Positions 1 through 11,444 of a DNA stretch of 64,000 bases are shown here, piece after piece. This DNA is from Rugalucina vietnamica (lineage: Eukaryota; Mollusca; Bivalvia; Lucinida; Lucinidae). The notes beneath the pieces are model-generated. The model saw nothing but the letters and a program-made list of their open reading frames with translations. It ran no database searches and was not told the DNA's origin. The stretch lies in NCBI GenBank assembly GCA_964017185.1, contig OZ024880.1:47443071-47507070 (forward strand). The letters are read 5' to 3'. A program made the position numbers and the translations under genes. Every line of letters starts with the position of its first letter. The first letter of the stretch is position 1.

Positions 1-829
1 CGTCAGGGAGCATCTGCAGACGCACTACGTGACGGTACGAGTAATAGTTGTCACGTGAGTGGTAATGTCACTACAACAGCCGACGCAAGAATGTTGAATA
101 CTTTGAGTACTTCCAGTGCAAATACTGTACCGGCGCCTGTAAATCCTGCGACAAAGGTCACCTCACCTATCAATCACTAAACGGCATATCCTCCCTACAG
201 TACTGGTTAAACCCAGGAAGAGTTGGCTCCGTCCCGACATGACTGAAAAATTGTTGACTGGGACGTTAAGCCTCAATACAAACAAATAAACGGCATATCG
301 AGTACACATGCAACAGTAAATAACAATGAGTACCAAGTTCCGGAAGTGGCTCCTTCTGATCGGGTGTACATGTAATTGGCCACGGAAACCGTCGCACCGA
401 TTAACGCGTTACGCCAGCTATACACAATAACAACAGCTGGCCATGAGAGGAGGTTGTACCATCCTTTCTTAGACGTCAGGGAGCATCTGCAGACGCATTA
501 CGTGACGGTACGAGTAATAGTTGTCACGTGAGTGGCAATGTCACTACAACAGCCGACGCAAGAATGATGAAAACTTTGAGTACTTCCAGTGCAAATACAG
601 TACCGCCGCCTGTAAATCCTGCGACAAAGGTCAGCTATCAATCACTAAACGGCATATCCTCCCTACAGTACTGGTTGAACCCGGGAAGAGGTGGCTCCGT
701 CCCGACATGACTGAAAAATTGTTGACTGGGACGTTAAGCCTCAATACAAACAAATAAACGGCATATCGAGTACACATGCAACAGTTAATAACAATGAGTA
801 CCAAGTTCCGGAAGTGGCTCCTTCTGATC
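1..829. repeat. Two-copy tandem duplication (unit about 473 bp)
   Basis: Bases 1-361 are repeated almost unchanged at 474-829, including the opening CGTCAGGGAGCATCTGC. The 112 bases between the copies occur once. The short reading frames here differ between copies and look like chance. The end of each copy (about 200-292 and 673-766) matches, in the opposite orientation, the tail of the SINE copies at 9745 and 58745, so each unit carries a SINE 3' end. Confidence 0.85.
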
Positions 830-844
830 CCATTCATGCTATAC

Positions 845-1292
845 CACGTAACCTCGGGGGGGGGGGAGGGGGGTTAACTACCTATATATGACGTAGTAGG
901 GATGTGCCGCCCGAATAGCCCCCTTTTTCAGCCTTGCCAGATATATGAATAGGTTTCCTTTTTCAAGTCAAAATATATGAATGGCCCCATTTTTCCACAT
1001 TTAGTCTATGAATGACCAAATTTTTCGGACATCCATGTTTAAGAGCATTTTTTGCTGACATATACAGCTCAGAAAGTCGAAATATTTGTATATAATAGTG
1101 TATAGCTCAAAATTTTGTACAATCAAATATATGAATGGGTCACTTTTTCGAAGACATGATATATGAATAGGTCCCTTTTTGTTCGATTACCAGATATATG
1201 AATAGGGTATCTTTTAAAGTATCGGGCGGCACGTCCGTACCAAAATTACCTCCGAGTTACCCCCCCCCCCCCCCCGAGCACGTAACTCAGTA
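845..1292. repeat. Foldback repeat bounded by poly-G and poly-C
   Basis: The left end (CACGTAACCTC, then a G run, then GTGCCGCCCGAAT near 905) is the inverted complement of the right end (ATCGGGCGGCAC near 1222, then a C run, then GAGCACGTAAC). The interior is a degenerate direct repeat of about 40-60 bp built around ATATATGAATAGG followed by a T run, with at least five copies. No coding potential is visible. It could be a MITE or a satellite fragment with inverted ends. Confidence 0.65.
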
Positions 1293-1313
1293 GGCCATTC
1301 CCAACAGGGACCT

Positions 1314-2001
1314 ATGACGTATAAACCCTTACAACAATTTATGCCAACTATATATGGCTACCCTTTCCGTTTGCCGTACGGCGCTAATGTAAGCCAAATG
1401 TTGCAAAACGCTCCATTGCCTAGTCAATTTCAAGCTGGGATCCAGCAGGTGCCACATCCGTTATTTATGCAGGCTTCTATGCAGCATTTACTCCAGAATC
1501 AGTGTGGAGAATTTAATAACAAAGTGACAACAAATAATGCAAATGTATGCACCGACGGAGACCGTCCATTAAATCATTCTAACGGAAATGAGAGTCCTGG
1601 TGGTCAAAGCTCTCATAGAGATACTTTGACTGTCGCAAACTTACCCAAAAGCGGGTCTGATCAGAACCAATAACAGTCTGAGACTCAAGAATCGGACGAT
1701 GTCTTCATCGGTGCCTACAGAAAACGGTATATAAAGTTCTTTGTTAGCAATATTGATGAGCGATCTACAAGAAACGGTATACTTTCGCATTTCAAAGACA
1801 ATGTGGTTATAATTAGTAATTTGAGGTTGCATAGAAGCAAAAGTGGCAACTGCTACGCCAAGGTGACTATAGAGCGTAATTATACAGGCAATTGAGTCGG
1901 TTGACTTTGACTGGCTTGCGGGAGTATACTGCAACTATTGGAAGACAAATACGAATTCTAGTAATAGACGCTCGAGGCAAACAGAACGCCATAATAGAAA
2001 A
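1314..2001 (+). pseudogene. Non-LTR retrotransposon ORF1 (broken)
   Basis: The frame opens at ATG 1314, has an in-frame stop at 1671, then continues in the same frame with DDVFIGAYRKRYIKFFVSNI and a stretch resembling an RRM-like fold up to 1892. After a frameshift it appears to continue (FDWLAGVYCNYW) to about 2001. The N-terminal part is rich in Gln, Asn and Met. Position directly upstream of an endonuclease/RT ORF identifies it as ORF1, the nucleic-acid-binding protein of such elements. It is inactive (stop plus frameshift). Confidence 0.6.
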
Positions 2002-2045
2002 TAAATTTTCACTTAGCAGTTTTCGCGTCACACAAGCCTTCCAAT

Positions 2046-5000
2046 ATGTGCAGGTATCCAGTATACCAGGAAAAGTTTATATTGTTTAGTTTTATCATAA
2101 TGGGTCTGTACATAGCAACATGGAACGTAAGGGGTGCCATGTCTTCCGCCCTGAGTTTACACGATTTGCTTGAACAAACAAACTGTGATGTAGCACTTAT
2201 CAGTGAACATAAGTTATTGCCACACAGCTTAGTTTTTCTGAACAGTATCAATGGTAATTATATAAGTCATAGCTGTTGTGATAAGACGCTGGACTGTTAT
2301 TCAATGCTTCGTTGTGGTAAAGGCGGGGTATCTATTATGTATAAAAATACATTAGCATCAAGAATTGAACTGATCAATACTGATAGATATAGATTAATAG
2401 GCATACGATTACTAGGGCTCACCGCAAAACCTTTCATTATATTTTCTGTATACATGCCCTCTAATAACTAAATAAATGATTACAGAGATCAGCTTATTCT
2501 TATTCAGGCAACTTATTACTCCGAGATGGGTCATGTCATTCTGGGTGGAGACTGGAACGCCAGCTTACTTGATGAAGAACACATAAATGTCAGCAAATCA
2601 ACGGACCTTAGGCAATTTGTTCGCATTAATAACATATACCCGGTTAATACCATTGCGACATGTTCTGGACCTAGTTATACTTGCATGCCTGTAAAATCAA
2701 TGATTGATTATATTCTCATAGATGAAATTACATTTCACTTAGTGTCAAGTTGCTGTATTCTTGAGGAGGGATCGTGCTCATCAACCTCTGATCATCTGCC
2801 GATTGTGCGTACACTACGACTAGGTAACCCTGGCATCCCAAAGCCGGGCATATGCTCAAAGAACAAATGGATTGCATGGCATAAAGCTAGCCCAGAGAAC
2901 TTAATTTAAAGGACTATGAAAATAAGTTATCACAACTCCTTCTTAGCCTACAAAACTGGGCCGTGCGCAGTGCAAATGACATTCATTTATTCGAAACAGA
3001 AATCGTTAAATGTATTCACCAAGCAGCGAAAGATTTTTTACCATTCACATCCCCGAATTCGCATACCAAACCGTACTGGAACGATAACATAAAACAGTTA
3101 CATAAAATTGAACGCCATGAGAGAATAGAATGGATAAAAGCGGAGAGGCCTCGTGAACGTAACCACCCCAACTATGTAAAATATAAAAAAAGCCAAGGAG
3201 CTATTTAGAATTGCACAACGAACCGCTAGTGAAGAATACATGAAGTATACATGAGATACAAACTGCGGCTGAATGTGATATACGGCTATTTTGGAAGCTG
3301 GTCGAAAAGCTCTTATAACGTGTCAAATATTCAGTTAGTACAAAATGAACAAGTTTTGTCATCACAAGACGAAGTTTTGAATGCATTTGAAGTATTCTAT
3401 AAGGACATTTGTTCAGTTAAACAAAACCCGAACTATGATGAAAATTTTCGCCAAATGACAGAATCTAAATTCGAAAACCTGAAAGCGATAACTTCCCAAC
3501 AATATGAGCAAATAACTGAATCAGAAATTACTGATGATGAGCTTAACAGCATTATTTCTAGTCTTAAATCAATGAAAGCTCCTGGCTGGGATGGTTTTCA
3601 GATCGAGCACGTTGCATATGGAGGAAGCGCCTTAATACGTGTTATACCTAAACTTTTGAACAGCATACTGTTACTTGAAGCTGTGCCAAACCCCTGGAAA
3701 AAAGGTCTGATCATTCCAATTTATAAAGGTCATCGCAAACATCGTTCCGACATTAATAGCTACAGACCTGTGACTTTACTCAATACTTTTTATAAAATGT
3801 ACGAACGGATACTGCAAAATAGAATTCATAACTTTCTTAGACTAAATGATATCCGATTTCCCAATCCTTAACAGCAAGGGTTTCAAAAGAAACTAAGTTG
3901 TGTTAGTACTGTGTTCAGCTTACAAGAGACGATACAATACAATATAGACCAGGGTAGTTGTACTTACGTTGCCTTCCTGGATATAAAGAAGGCCTTTGAT
4001 ACAGTATGGCACCATGCCATGCTTGTGAAATAATATGAGCTAGGAATATGTGGAAAAGCATGGCGAATTATATGCTTGTTTTACGAAAATATGTTAAGCG
4101 CTGTAACCATAAACAGACAGCAGTCGAACTGGTTCCATGTGGAACAAGGGGTAAGGCAAGGAGGCGTTTTGTCAACGTTCTTGTATTAAGTCTACAACGA
4201 AGACCTATTAACTGAACTCGAAAAAAGTAACAAAGGGTGCAAAATTGGGTCCATTGATTGCTGTTGCCCAACATATGTGGATGACGATGTTCTTGTGGCT
4301 AATTCACTTCGTAACTTACAAATTCTTGTGAATATCGCATATGCTCATTCTTGTAAATATCATTATGAGTTCCATGCAGACAAGTCATGTGTCGTCATAT
4401 TTGGAAAACATACAAGAACGATACAACAAACAATATCTGTGTACCTTGGCAGGAAGCTTATCCCGCAAAGTAGCGCGACTGTTTATTAGGGACGCGTGTG
4501 CGAAGGGAACATCATCATTATTCAGCATGGCAGATATTGGCGTACGCCCTTGTAGGCTTAATACAAAAACTTCCATAGATCTCTACAGGAAAGTCGTTAT
4601 GCCCACTGTATTATACGGCTGTGAAGTCTGGAATAAACTGAAAACATGTGATGTATATAAAATAAATAAATTCCAGAGAATGACAGTTAAAAAGAGACAA
4701 GGATTTCAAAAGTATGTGCGTACTGGCATGTGCGAGTCCATGGTGGGCGCAATTAGTCTTTCATTTGAAGTGAAAGAAGAAAGTTGTAATTCTTAGGAAC
4801 TCTATGTGGACTATCTCATTATTCAGTTCCAAATAGACTACTTCACTTTAAACTGTATATGTTCCTTGACCATGGTATTGACTCTGGATTTGTTTCCGAC
4901 ATAATAAAGTACAAGTAGGCAAAGATCAGGAAAAGGCGCAATCAGAAAAAGACTCCCACTCCAAAAACCAAGGTGGGAAAAAACCAAACTAACAATCAGG

Positions 5001-5742
5001 TACTTATACCATGAAAACATTTCGTAAACCGAATGGGCAGCTATTTTCCCAATAGGTGGCCACTCAGTTACCTTAACTTAACTAAAAATATGCAAACATA
5101 CATAAGGCACCACAGCACAAAAATATTTTAAACACCAAGACATAAAACAAAAAGAACCACCACAGAAGTATCGACTTGGAACGATCGGTAACACAAAGTT
5201 ACTGGCGGGTTTAAATCGATTTTACACGGCCGTAACCTCACCCTCAGCTTCTGCAGTGGTTCATAACATTTAGTTAGTTCTTCGGTCCTCGTGGTGAATC
5301 TCTAACTAGTAAGTGAATCATCAAGAACAAACAAATAAATCATGATAAACATCCTGATGAATAAAAAACCAGGACTCACAGATTCAGTAAGCTGCCCGAC
5401 GATGGAGATCCCTGGGCGCCAAATAACTTACTAACTCCGGAGCTAAAGAAAAACATCAGTTGGACCCCGGTGGGCCAAGCAACAGACAAGAAGCTCCGGC
5501 CCCAACCAACTAAAATGAATAGCTTTAAGTCGGGGCCATCATAGAGTCTCACGCCCGACCCACCGGCGTGCAATTAAAGAAGGCAGCATAATGTCTATAT
5601 TATCCAAATATAATCCGGAAAATCATGTACACCAGTACCTGCATACCTTACAATTTCCAGGAAAGTTCTCATGGAAACGTATGGTAAATAGTGCAATAAG
5701 ACAATATGAATATAGACAATGGCTATGTAGAATAGACCGAGA
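2046..5742 (+). pseudogene. Non-LTR retrotransposon ORF2: endonuclease and reverse transcriptase (broken, interrupted)
   Basis: This is the polyprotein that nicks the target and copies element RNA. The apurinic-type endonuclease shows ATWNVRGAM near 2115, ISEHKL, GGDWNASL near 2540 and SDHLPIVR near 2790. The RT begins with SMKAPGWDGF near 3570 and continues with NSYRPVTLLN, then AFLDIKKAFDTVW (motif A, about 3975), GVRQGGVLS (motif B) and PTYVDDDV (motif C, 4268-4291). The C-terminal part has VVMPTVLYGCEVWN near 4590. In-frame stops lie at 2469, 3869, about 4030 and about 4186, with frameshifts near 2910-2960, near 3280 and after about 4440. The frame is split by another retroelement at 4906-5586 and resumes afterwards with SILSKYNPENHVHQYL. 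It is a dead copy of a Jockey/CR1/I-type lineage; I cannot assign the clade. Confidence 0.88.
4906..5590 (-). mobile_element. Insertion of the RT-family retroelement 3' region into LINE ORF2
   Basis: The sequence from GTACAAGTAGGCAAAG (the shared 3' terminus, read on minus) to GCAGCATA is about 85-95% like 63155-63840 by eye. It contains the family's 3' noncoding region and stops just short of the RT C-terminal codons. CATAAT occurs on both sides (4900-4905 and 5587-5592), which may be a target duplication, although CATA is also family sequence. The host LINE frame resumes just after it. Confidence 0.8.
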
Positions 5743-5806
5743 TCCGGACCCACCGTGGTCCAACTGATGTTTTTCTTTAGCTCCGGAGTTAGTAAGTTAT
5801 TTGAAC
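5742..5806 (+). repeat. Inverted fragment of the same retroelement family
   Basis: About 55 bases, from the CCACCGTGGTCCAAC stretch to GTTAGTAAGTTATT, are the reverse complement of 5422-5475 within the insertion just upstream. The two form inverted arms about 0.27 kb apart. It abuts the last recognisable residues of the LINE frame. Confidence 0.7.
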
Positions 5807-5809
5807 ATT

Positions 5810-7160
5810 TTGAACATTTTCTGAAATATGTACATGTATTTTCATTTGCTGTCTTGTTTGTCATTTGTATGTTGTACACATGTTTGTATTATATACTGAG
5901 AGGAATTAGAAACTTAAGTTTTCAACATTACTTATTGTCTTCTTATTTTTCGATTGATTTTAAATAAGACCATTTTGTAACTTTTGAGTGTGGCAGTGTG
6001 AAATTTCTGCATCACATTGAGCATTTAAAATTTTGGATTCCGTCAGATATAACAGGGTTACGTCATTTTGACGTTTTCTTCTCAAAAAGCACTAAAGACC
6101 ATGATAAGTGCTGTTTTCGCTAAATGCAAAATAATGAGTTTAAACGTCCGTGATCAAGGTGTAAGAATATGCACGAAATGTTGTTAATTCAAGATTTTAT
6201 CCTTCAAAACGCGAAGTTTTATTTTTAACGTCAAACATGAAAGTGTACTTTCGACGTTTTTCTTACGCCAGGAAAAGATTTTCATGATAAATGATTAAGG
6301 TTGGTGTCTATGGGAATGCAGACGAGCCAACTGTCTTCTTGAATTTGGAATTCGAAACCCGTTTTTGGTGTTTGTATAGTTTATCTTTTAATCGTCAGCG
6401 TCACGTCAACGTAAGGAATGGAGGTCCCATTTTTTTGTAAACAAAGTTTTATTAGATTCACCAACTTTTGTGCCCATTTATTTAATGATTAATTGATTAC
6501 CCACCTTTTACTTGAAAACAAGAGTCACCGATATTTCAAACGTCAATGTGACGTAACGCACAACTGATCTGTCGCTTTTGCTCATGCTAAAAACTGCTTG
6601 CAGTGCAGAAAACGATACCATATCACGATTTTAAAAGCAAATCAATTTTTCTTTCTGCAAACAAGCAAAGATGCAAAAAGAATGGCCATGTTAATGACGT
6701 TTATGATTGGCCACGATGATGACGTTTATTGAATCTTAAGCGTGATTTTCAACGCATGACGGTTATCTGTGGACAACTGTTTTTAGCTACACTGGATCAA
6801 GCCATAAATTTTAAGGAGATTTTTGGTTCTTTAGGGCATCGTGCACCGAAACCTTCGATTTGATAAATGAACTTGAACTATCAGATTTTGACCATTGCAT
6901 CTAAACGTTGACCATAGACAGTTCCCTAAGCAAAATTATTATTTTTTGACGAACCAACATTGTAACAGAAAAAATGTTGTAAACAAATTTTATAACAAGA
7001 AACAAAACTTTCGCTTTTGTTCAAAGCAGGAACTTTCTAAAGACAAGACTTAAGTTTCTAGTTTCTCTCAGTATATTCAAATTGTATTATTATCATGTAA
7101 ATCTTCTTAGGAGGAAATAAAGTTGTTGATGATGATGATGATGATAACCAACTTTTAATA
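5810..7160. other. AT-rich noncoding stretch
   Basis: I see no exon or recognisable element here. A GAT trinucleotide run lies at about 7120-7146. TGACGTTTAT occurs twice near 6696 and 6719. All frames are short and stop-rich. Confidence 0.5.
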
Positions 7161-7164
7161 TATT

Positions 7165-7370
7165 TGGCCCCATTTGGGTTATACTAGTCTTTGTATCGAC
7201 TACCCTGTTGGCAGATGCAAAATTACATTAATTCTCTTTTTGCGCCATGTTGCTAAATATTTTTGGTCACTGAAGAGGCTTTAGTAGCCGAACCCGCGGT
7301 ATTACCCATTCCCCTTCTCTTCAATATGTTCACTGCTCTTAAAGGATCTCAGTTTTATATTTATTTCAAA
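7165..7370 (+). repeat. Copy of the ATGGCCCATT / CTCATTAATATGCTCACTG interspersed repeat
   Basis: TATTTGGYCCATTTGG, ACTAGTCTTTGTA.CGACTACC, CATGTTGC.AAAT, GTCACTGAAGAGG and CACTGCTCTTAAAGGATCTCAG match copies at 31255-31620 and, inverted, 51500-51556 plus 53304-53670. No reading frame is shared between copies, so it is a noncoding SINE- or MITE-like family of about 360 bp. Confidence 0.7.
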
Positions 7371-7906
7371 TCAAAGATCAGAGACTTCATTTGCATGTTA
7401 ATCAACTACTTTTAGGGGATCAAGACAAAATATTCATCCATACATTGACAAATGACAGTTAATGTTACTTTAATTTCACCGATGGTCGCTAACAGATAGT
7501 ATCTCGACCAGTGCACCACAAGTTTTTTTTTTTTTTTTTTTTGGTTTTCTTACTGTGTTTACTGAAATAGAGGAAAGTGAAAATAACGTTTTCTACAAGA
7601 ATATATTCCTGGCGTGAAGAATACCGGGATAGGTCCTCTTTTGAAGAAGCCTAAGAAGTTGTGTGCAATAGGTTCGAGATAAATCGAAATGACACTCATT
7701 AAAAATAGTGATTTGGTACGAAAAATATCAAACAGGATTGTCGCGCGAAGGTTTATGTATAGTTTACGTGAATATGTCAATAACGGATGCAAATTGTTTT
7801 GGAAGTCGACATAAGTTGTGTTGGGAAAGACAATTATTCAAATCCTAAAATCTCGGCAAAGATGTTTGTATTCTACCAACTTTCCTGGATGATGCGTTCT
7901 GATGAT

Positions 7907-8202
7907 GCCAGTAACTTTGTGTTACTGATCGTTCCAAGTCGATACTTCTGTGGTGGTTCTTTTTGTTTTATGTCTTGGTGTTTAAAATTTTGGCCTGTTG
8001 GCGCCTTATGTATGTTTTCATATTTTTAGTTAAGTTAAAGTAGCTGAGTGGCCACCTATTGGGAAAATAGTTGCTCATTCGGCTTACGATATGTTTCATG
8101 GTATAAGTACCTGATTGCTAGTTTGGTTTCTTCCCATCTCGGTTTTTGGAGTGGGAATCTTTTTCTGATTGCGCCTTTTCCTGATCTGTGCCTACTTGTA
8201 CC
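7907..8202 (+). mobile_element. 5'-truncated copy of the RT-family retroelement 3' end
   Basis: It starts at GCCAGTAACTTTGTG and ends at the invariant GCCTACTTGTACC followed by a T run. It matches the minus-strand copy 63155-63460 throughout. It holds only the family's 3' noncoding region and lies upstream of the first recognisable exons of the host gene. Confidence 0.85.
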
Positions 8203-8496
8203 TTTTTTTTTTCCTCAAAATTGTTGCTCCAATGTATGAACGAGACAGTACGACCCCTTGGCATGCTATGTCCTCTTGCAGTTCACTCAAGAAATAATAA
8301 GTTCTTGCCACAGTAATATATCAAATTTTAAGCTAAATGTACACATACATTTAAAAGATGGTGATTTTGGGGTATCGGGCCGCCTCTACATACTTGCCCT
8401 GTACACATGGGACAGACACCGAGATACCGACCCGCATTCCTGGATAGTGGTTAAGTAATAAATAAATACTAAAGTCTCCTATTTCACACTTTACAG

Positions 8497-8637
8497 ATTG
8501 TGGCCAACGCGTCACCAACAACGTCGGGGAGCACAGCCAACGTTTCTGGTTGCGCTGTGGGTTATAAGGGTGCTCCAGATCAGGACGAAATTCTTTGTGG
8601 GTCGGACGGGGAATGATCAGTTCCTACTGGATGTCAA
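8497..8637 (+). pseudogene. Decayed sushi/CCP exon
   Basis: After a good acceptor (CACTTTACAG, ending 8496) the frame from 8497 reads VANASPTTSGSTANVSGC, then AVGYKGAPDQDEILCGSDGE, then a TGA at 8614, then SVPTGCQ. This is the core of a CCP module (Cys, GY, I.C, G.WS.P.GC), with the expected Trp codon replaced by TGA. The first Cys (ATTGTGG) is in another frame, so a one-base shift is also needed. No GT donor follows the last Cys. The neighbouring host exons are intact, so this looks like a lost duplicate module of the same gene. Confidence 0.6.
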
Positions 8638-8817
8638 CTTTTTGATATTTGTTATCAAAATAAATAACCGTCATTTTGACCATTTCCATGTAATGTGACT
8701 TCTTTTCAGTCCCTTCATGGTTATCATTGCAACTGTACGGCTTTTTTTTCTTCTGTTATTGCTTTCATATACAACAAACTATGTGTTTCTTTATTTTTCC
8801 ATTCTTACAATTAACAG

Positions 8818-8964
8818 TTTTGGGAGATGATTGTATAAGTGACAGTACAGATTGTGAGACTGCAGTGAAAAACGCTCAGTGTTCACGGACCCAGGAGGGA
8901 GTATTCAAGTGTGTATGTAAACCTGCCTATTACGGAGAAGCTGAGGGTGCACAATGCGAGCACA
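8818..8964 (+). CDS. Exon: EGF-like module
   Basis: The acceptor is ACAATTAACAG and the donor GTATGT; phases are 1 and 1, 49 codons. The translation runs GDDCISDSTDCE...NAQCSRTQEGVFKCVC...GAQCEH, with the six cysteines of an EGF-like fold. No calcium-binding DxxE signature is evident. A symmetrical phase-1 exon is typical of shuffled extracellular modules. It is the first intact exon of the gene in this window; upstream there is only the decayed sushi exon at 8497. Confidence 0.85.
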
Positions 8965-8999
8965 GTATGTACTTTTATATATAATAGCAAAAGCCTATG

Positions 9000-9740
9000 A
9001 AGGCGAAAGCCTGCATCGGCAATAGGTTTCGGAAACACATGTGACTAATTTCCCCGGCTTCCCGCGCAGATATTTGTTCTTAGCAGCAGGAGTTAATCAA
9101 CGATTACATGGACTCGTATAAATAATAATTACATGTAACATGTACCTGATAATCAGCGCTACACAAATAGCAATCGTGGTGTTATGGCTCGATATATAAA
9201 TGAATGTTAATAAAATATTTAAATATCAACTAACGCACCCCAAAACTTCGGAGCACGATAAATCTTTGCAACACTGCATTTAAATTAACTACAGGTAATC
9301 ACAAATGGCGGACGATTTAAGGGTGTATATGAGTGAGCATCTGTCTAAAGAGATGCATATAATCGATGAAAGAATGTTCCATTATGACATTTTTGACGTT
9401 ATTAATTAAAACAGTTCTAGTGAGATTGTGACTACTTTTGGTGAAATGTATGCTTGCAATGTTAAAGAAGCAAGAAACAATCTCCGCTTTTCTGTTCAAC
9501 TTTCATTTGCATTGTGGGAAACACTGCTTGACATTTTCAAAGGAAATGCCAATTACACAATATACACATGTATGGCGGAAGGTGAAATGTGCGTTTTGCT
9601 TGCGTTTCTCATATTTACTGGGCAATATTTTTTTTCTCTGAGAAACAGATCAAGTCAATAGGAAGCGCAACAACAGCCCAGATAACGCGACGTCAAAAGA
9701 TGGGGTATGGGGTACGACTGCGGAACGTCACATAACGTCG
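9000..9740. other. Intron segment with a short ATGGCGG reading frame
   Basis: It is mostly AT-rich noncoding sequence. At 9305-9409 a 34-codon frame starts in the context ACAAATGGCGG (MADDLRVYMSEHLSKEMHII, then about 14 more residues) and ends at TAA. Its composition looks more protein-like than the surroundings. It has no recognisable domain and could be chance or a fragment of an element. No other exon candidate is seen. Confidence 0.3.
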
Positions 9741-9744
9741 CCTG

Positions 9745-9955
9745 TATTTGTTTGTTTGTCTTGAAGGTAAACGTTCCAATCAACATTTTTTCAGTCATGG
9801 CGGGACGGAGCAAACGCTTCCTGGGTTTAACCAGTTCTGTAGGGAGTTAACGTGTCTTGCTCAAGGACACAACACGGTGCCGCTTGTGAAGATCGAACCC
9901 AGGACCTCTCGATTCAGAGTCCGACGCTCTATCTTTACGACGCCGCACTACAGAC
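9745..9955 (-). mobile_element. tRNA-derived SINE with V/Meta-type core
   Basis: Read on minus, it has a tRNA-like head with box B GGTCCTGGGTTCGATC, then the central GTGTCCTTGAGCAAGACAC word that marks V/Meta-domain SINEs, then GACTGAAAAAATGTTG and a tail ending in CAAACAAACAAA. Copies occur at 58745-58950 (minus) and as tails at about 200, 673 and 60265. It is not a functional tRNA: the acceptor and anticodon arms are degraded. Confidence 0.75.
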
Positions 9956-10087
9956 GTTAACGTATTTTTTTTCAAAATGGGACATTTGTGAAACGCGGCT
10001 TCAAACACAAGCATTGTTTTATTTTACGTCCAATCATGATCAAAATTTGCATGCATAAAATATAGTTTAGAAGTATTATTATAAGAA

Positions 10088-10208
10088 GGTACAAGTAGGC
10101 AAAGATCAGGAAAAGGCGTAATCAGAAAAAGATTCCCACTCCAAAAACCGAGGTGGGAAAAAACCAAACTAACAGTCAGGTACTTATACCATGAAACATA
10201 TCGTAAGT
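10088..10208 (-). mobile_element. Short 3'-end copy of the RT-family retroelement
   Basis: It begins at the invariant GGTACAAGTAGGCAAAG and ends at CATATCGTAAG, giving 121 bases of the family 3' end. It lies in the intron between the EGF and sushi exons. Confidence 0.85.
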
Positions 10209-11444
10209 TGTTTTTTTTAAAAAATGTAAATATAAAGGCAACAAAACACTATTTTAAAAAAACGACCATCGGGTTTTCTAGCGTTTTTACACGACGGGGA
10301 CATTTTTTAAACGCTATAAAATAATGAGATTAAGAATGTTGCAACAAAATCATGTAAGCAATATTTATGTCAGCTTAAATATAGCTCAGAAGTATTTTGA
10401 CATTCGAATATTAAGTAAATATGATAACAACTAACAATTATATTATTGCTTTTAAAAAGTAACCCTTAAAACAAGGCTTAAGGTTACAAAACTAACAGGA
10501 GTCATTTTTCGCCAACATCTTGCTACCCGTTGACGCCACCAGTGTCAAAATTTCGTCATTTTTTGTCTGACGTCCGTGCAAATTTGCACTGTAATTTCGT
10601 GCATTTTTTATAAATATGCACGGAACAGCTATATTGTATTCTCTACTATGTACTGCAATCGTGTTACAAGTTACAACGTCAATTTTGTTGTATTGCGCAA
10701 ACATCCCATTAATAAAATGACAGTTATAGTTGCCTCAAACACTCGAAATATATATTTTGTAAAAGAATAAAATAACAGGGTTCCGGTGATATATAATTAT
10801 CGTATGTGGCTTTTTATAAGAAACAAATATGATCCGTTTATTACAGTGAGTAGCGTTATTCACAAATGCACCCCAACTTTTGACGTCGCGTCAGATAGAT
10901 ACAACGGGAAAAGGGACTGAAACTGAATGCACGATTAAACAAGAAAATGAGAGAGGATTGCTTGCTCTTGGCGGTGGACGTTTATCCGTCCTAGCCAACT
11001 TGTTTTAACAATACCTTCATTTTTCTCAAAACGTATTAAATTGCAGTGCATTTCTATGCTACGTTTAGGATTTATGATAACGGCCTGGACACAACATACG
11101 TACATGTAATTGATCTAATAACAGGATCAGTTATCGCCAATTTTATGCCTGCTGTGCGATACAGATGGCGCTACTGAGGTGCGATTTACCTATCCCATGA
11201 GCCGTTTCTATTTATAGCAACACCGTTTCGGCCCTGCTACGTCATCACATGTTATCGGTATGGGGAAAATTAGTACTTTGCCTTTCCAATACCTATTGAC
11301 AGTAGATGCAGACTCTCTCCTATTCATCTTCTTTTGATAATAGTTTAAATTCTAGATCTCATGATGATAAAATAAATTGAAGTACCATAAAAGATTATCT
11401 GTTCAAGTTGTGCCAACGATTAATGTTACAACAATTAAAAAAAA
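10209..11444. other. AT-rich intron sequence
   Basis: No exon, RNA or repeat is recognised. Several GACGTC and TGACGTC words occur (10530, 10570, 10880) without an evident pattern. Confidence 0.4.

Noticed and set aside
7559-7792. Minus-strand 77-codon gene
   Set aside because: No start context, splice sites or domain; AT-rich chance frame.
8711-8750. EGF-like exon remnant (LHGYHCNCT) after TTCTTTTCAG
   Set aside because: Only nine residues fit and a T-rich stretch follows; too short to support.
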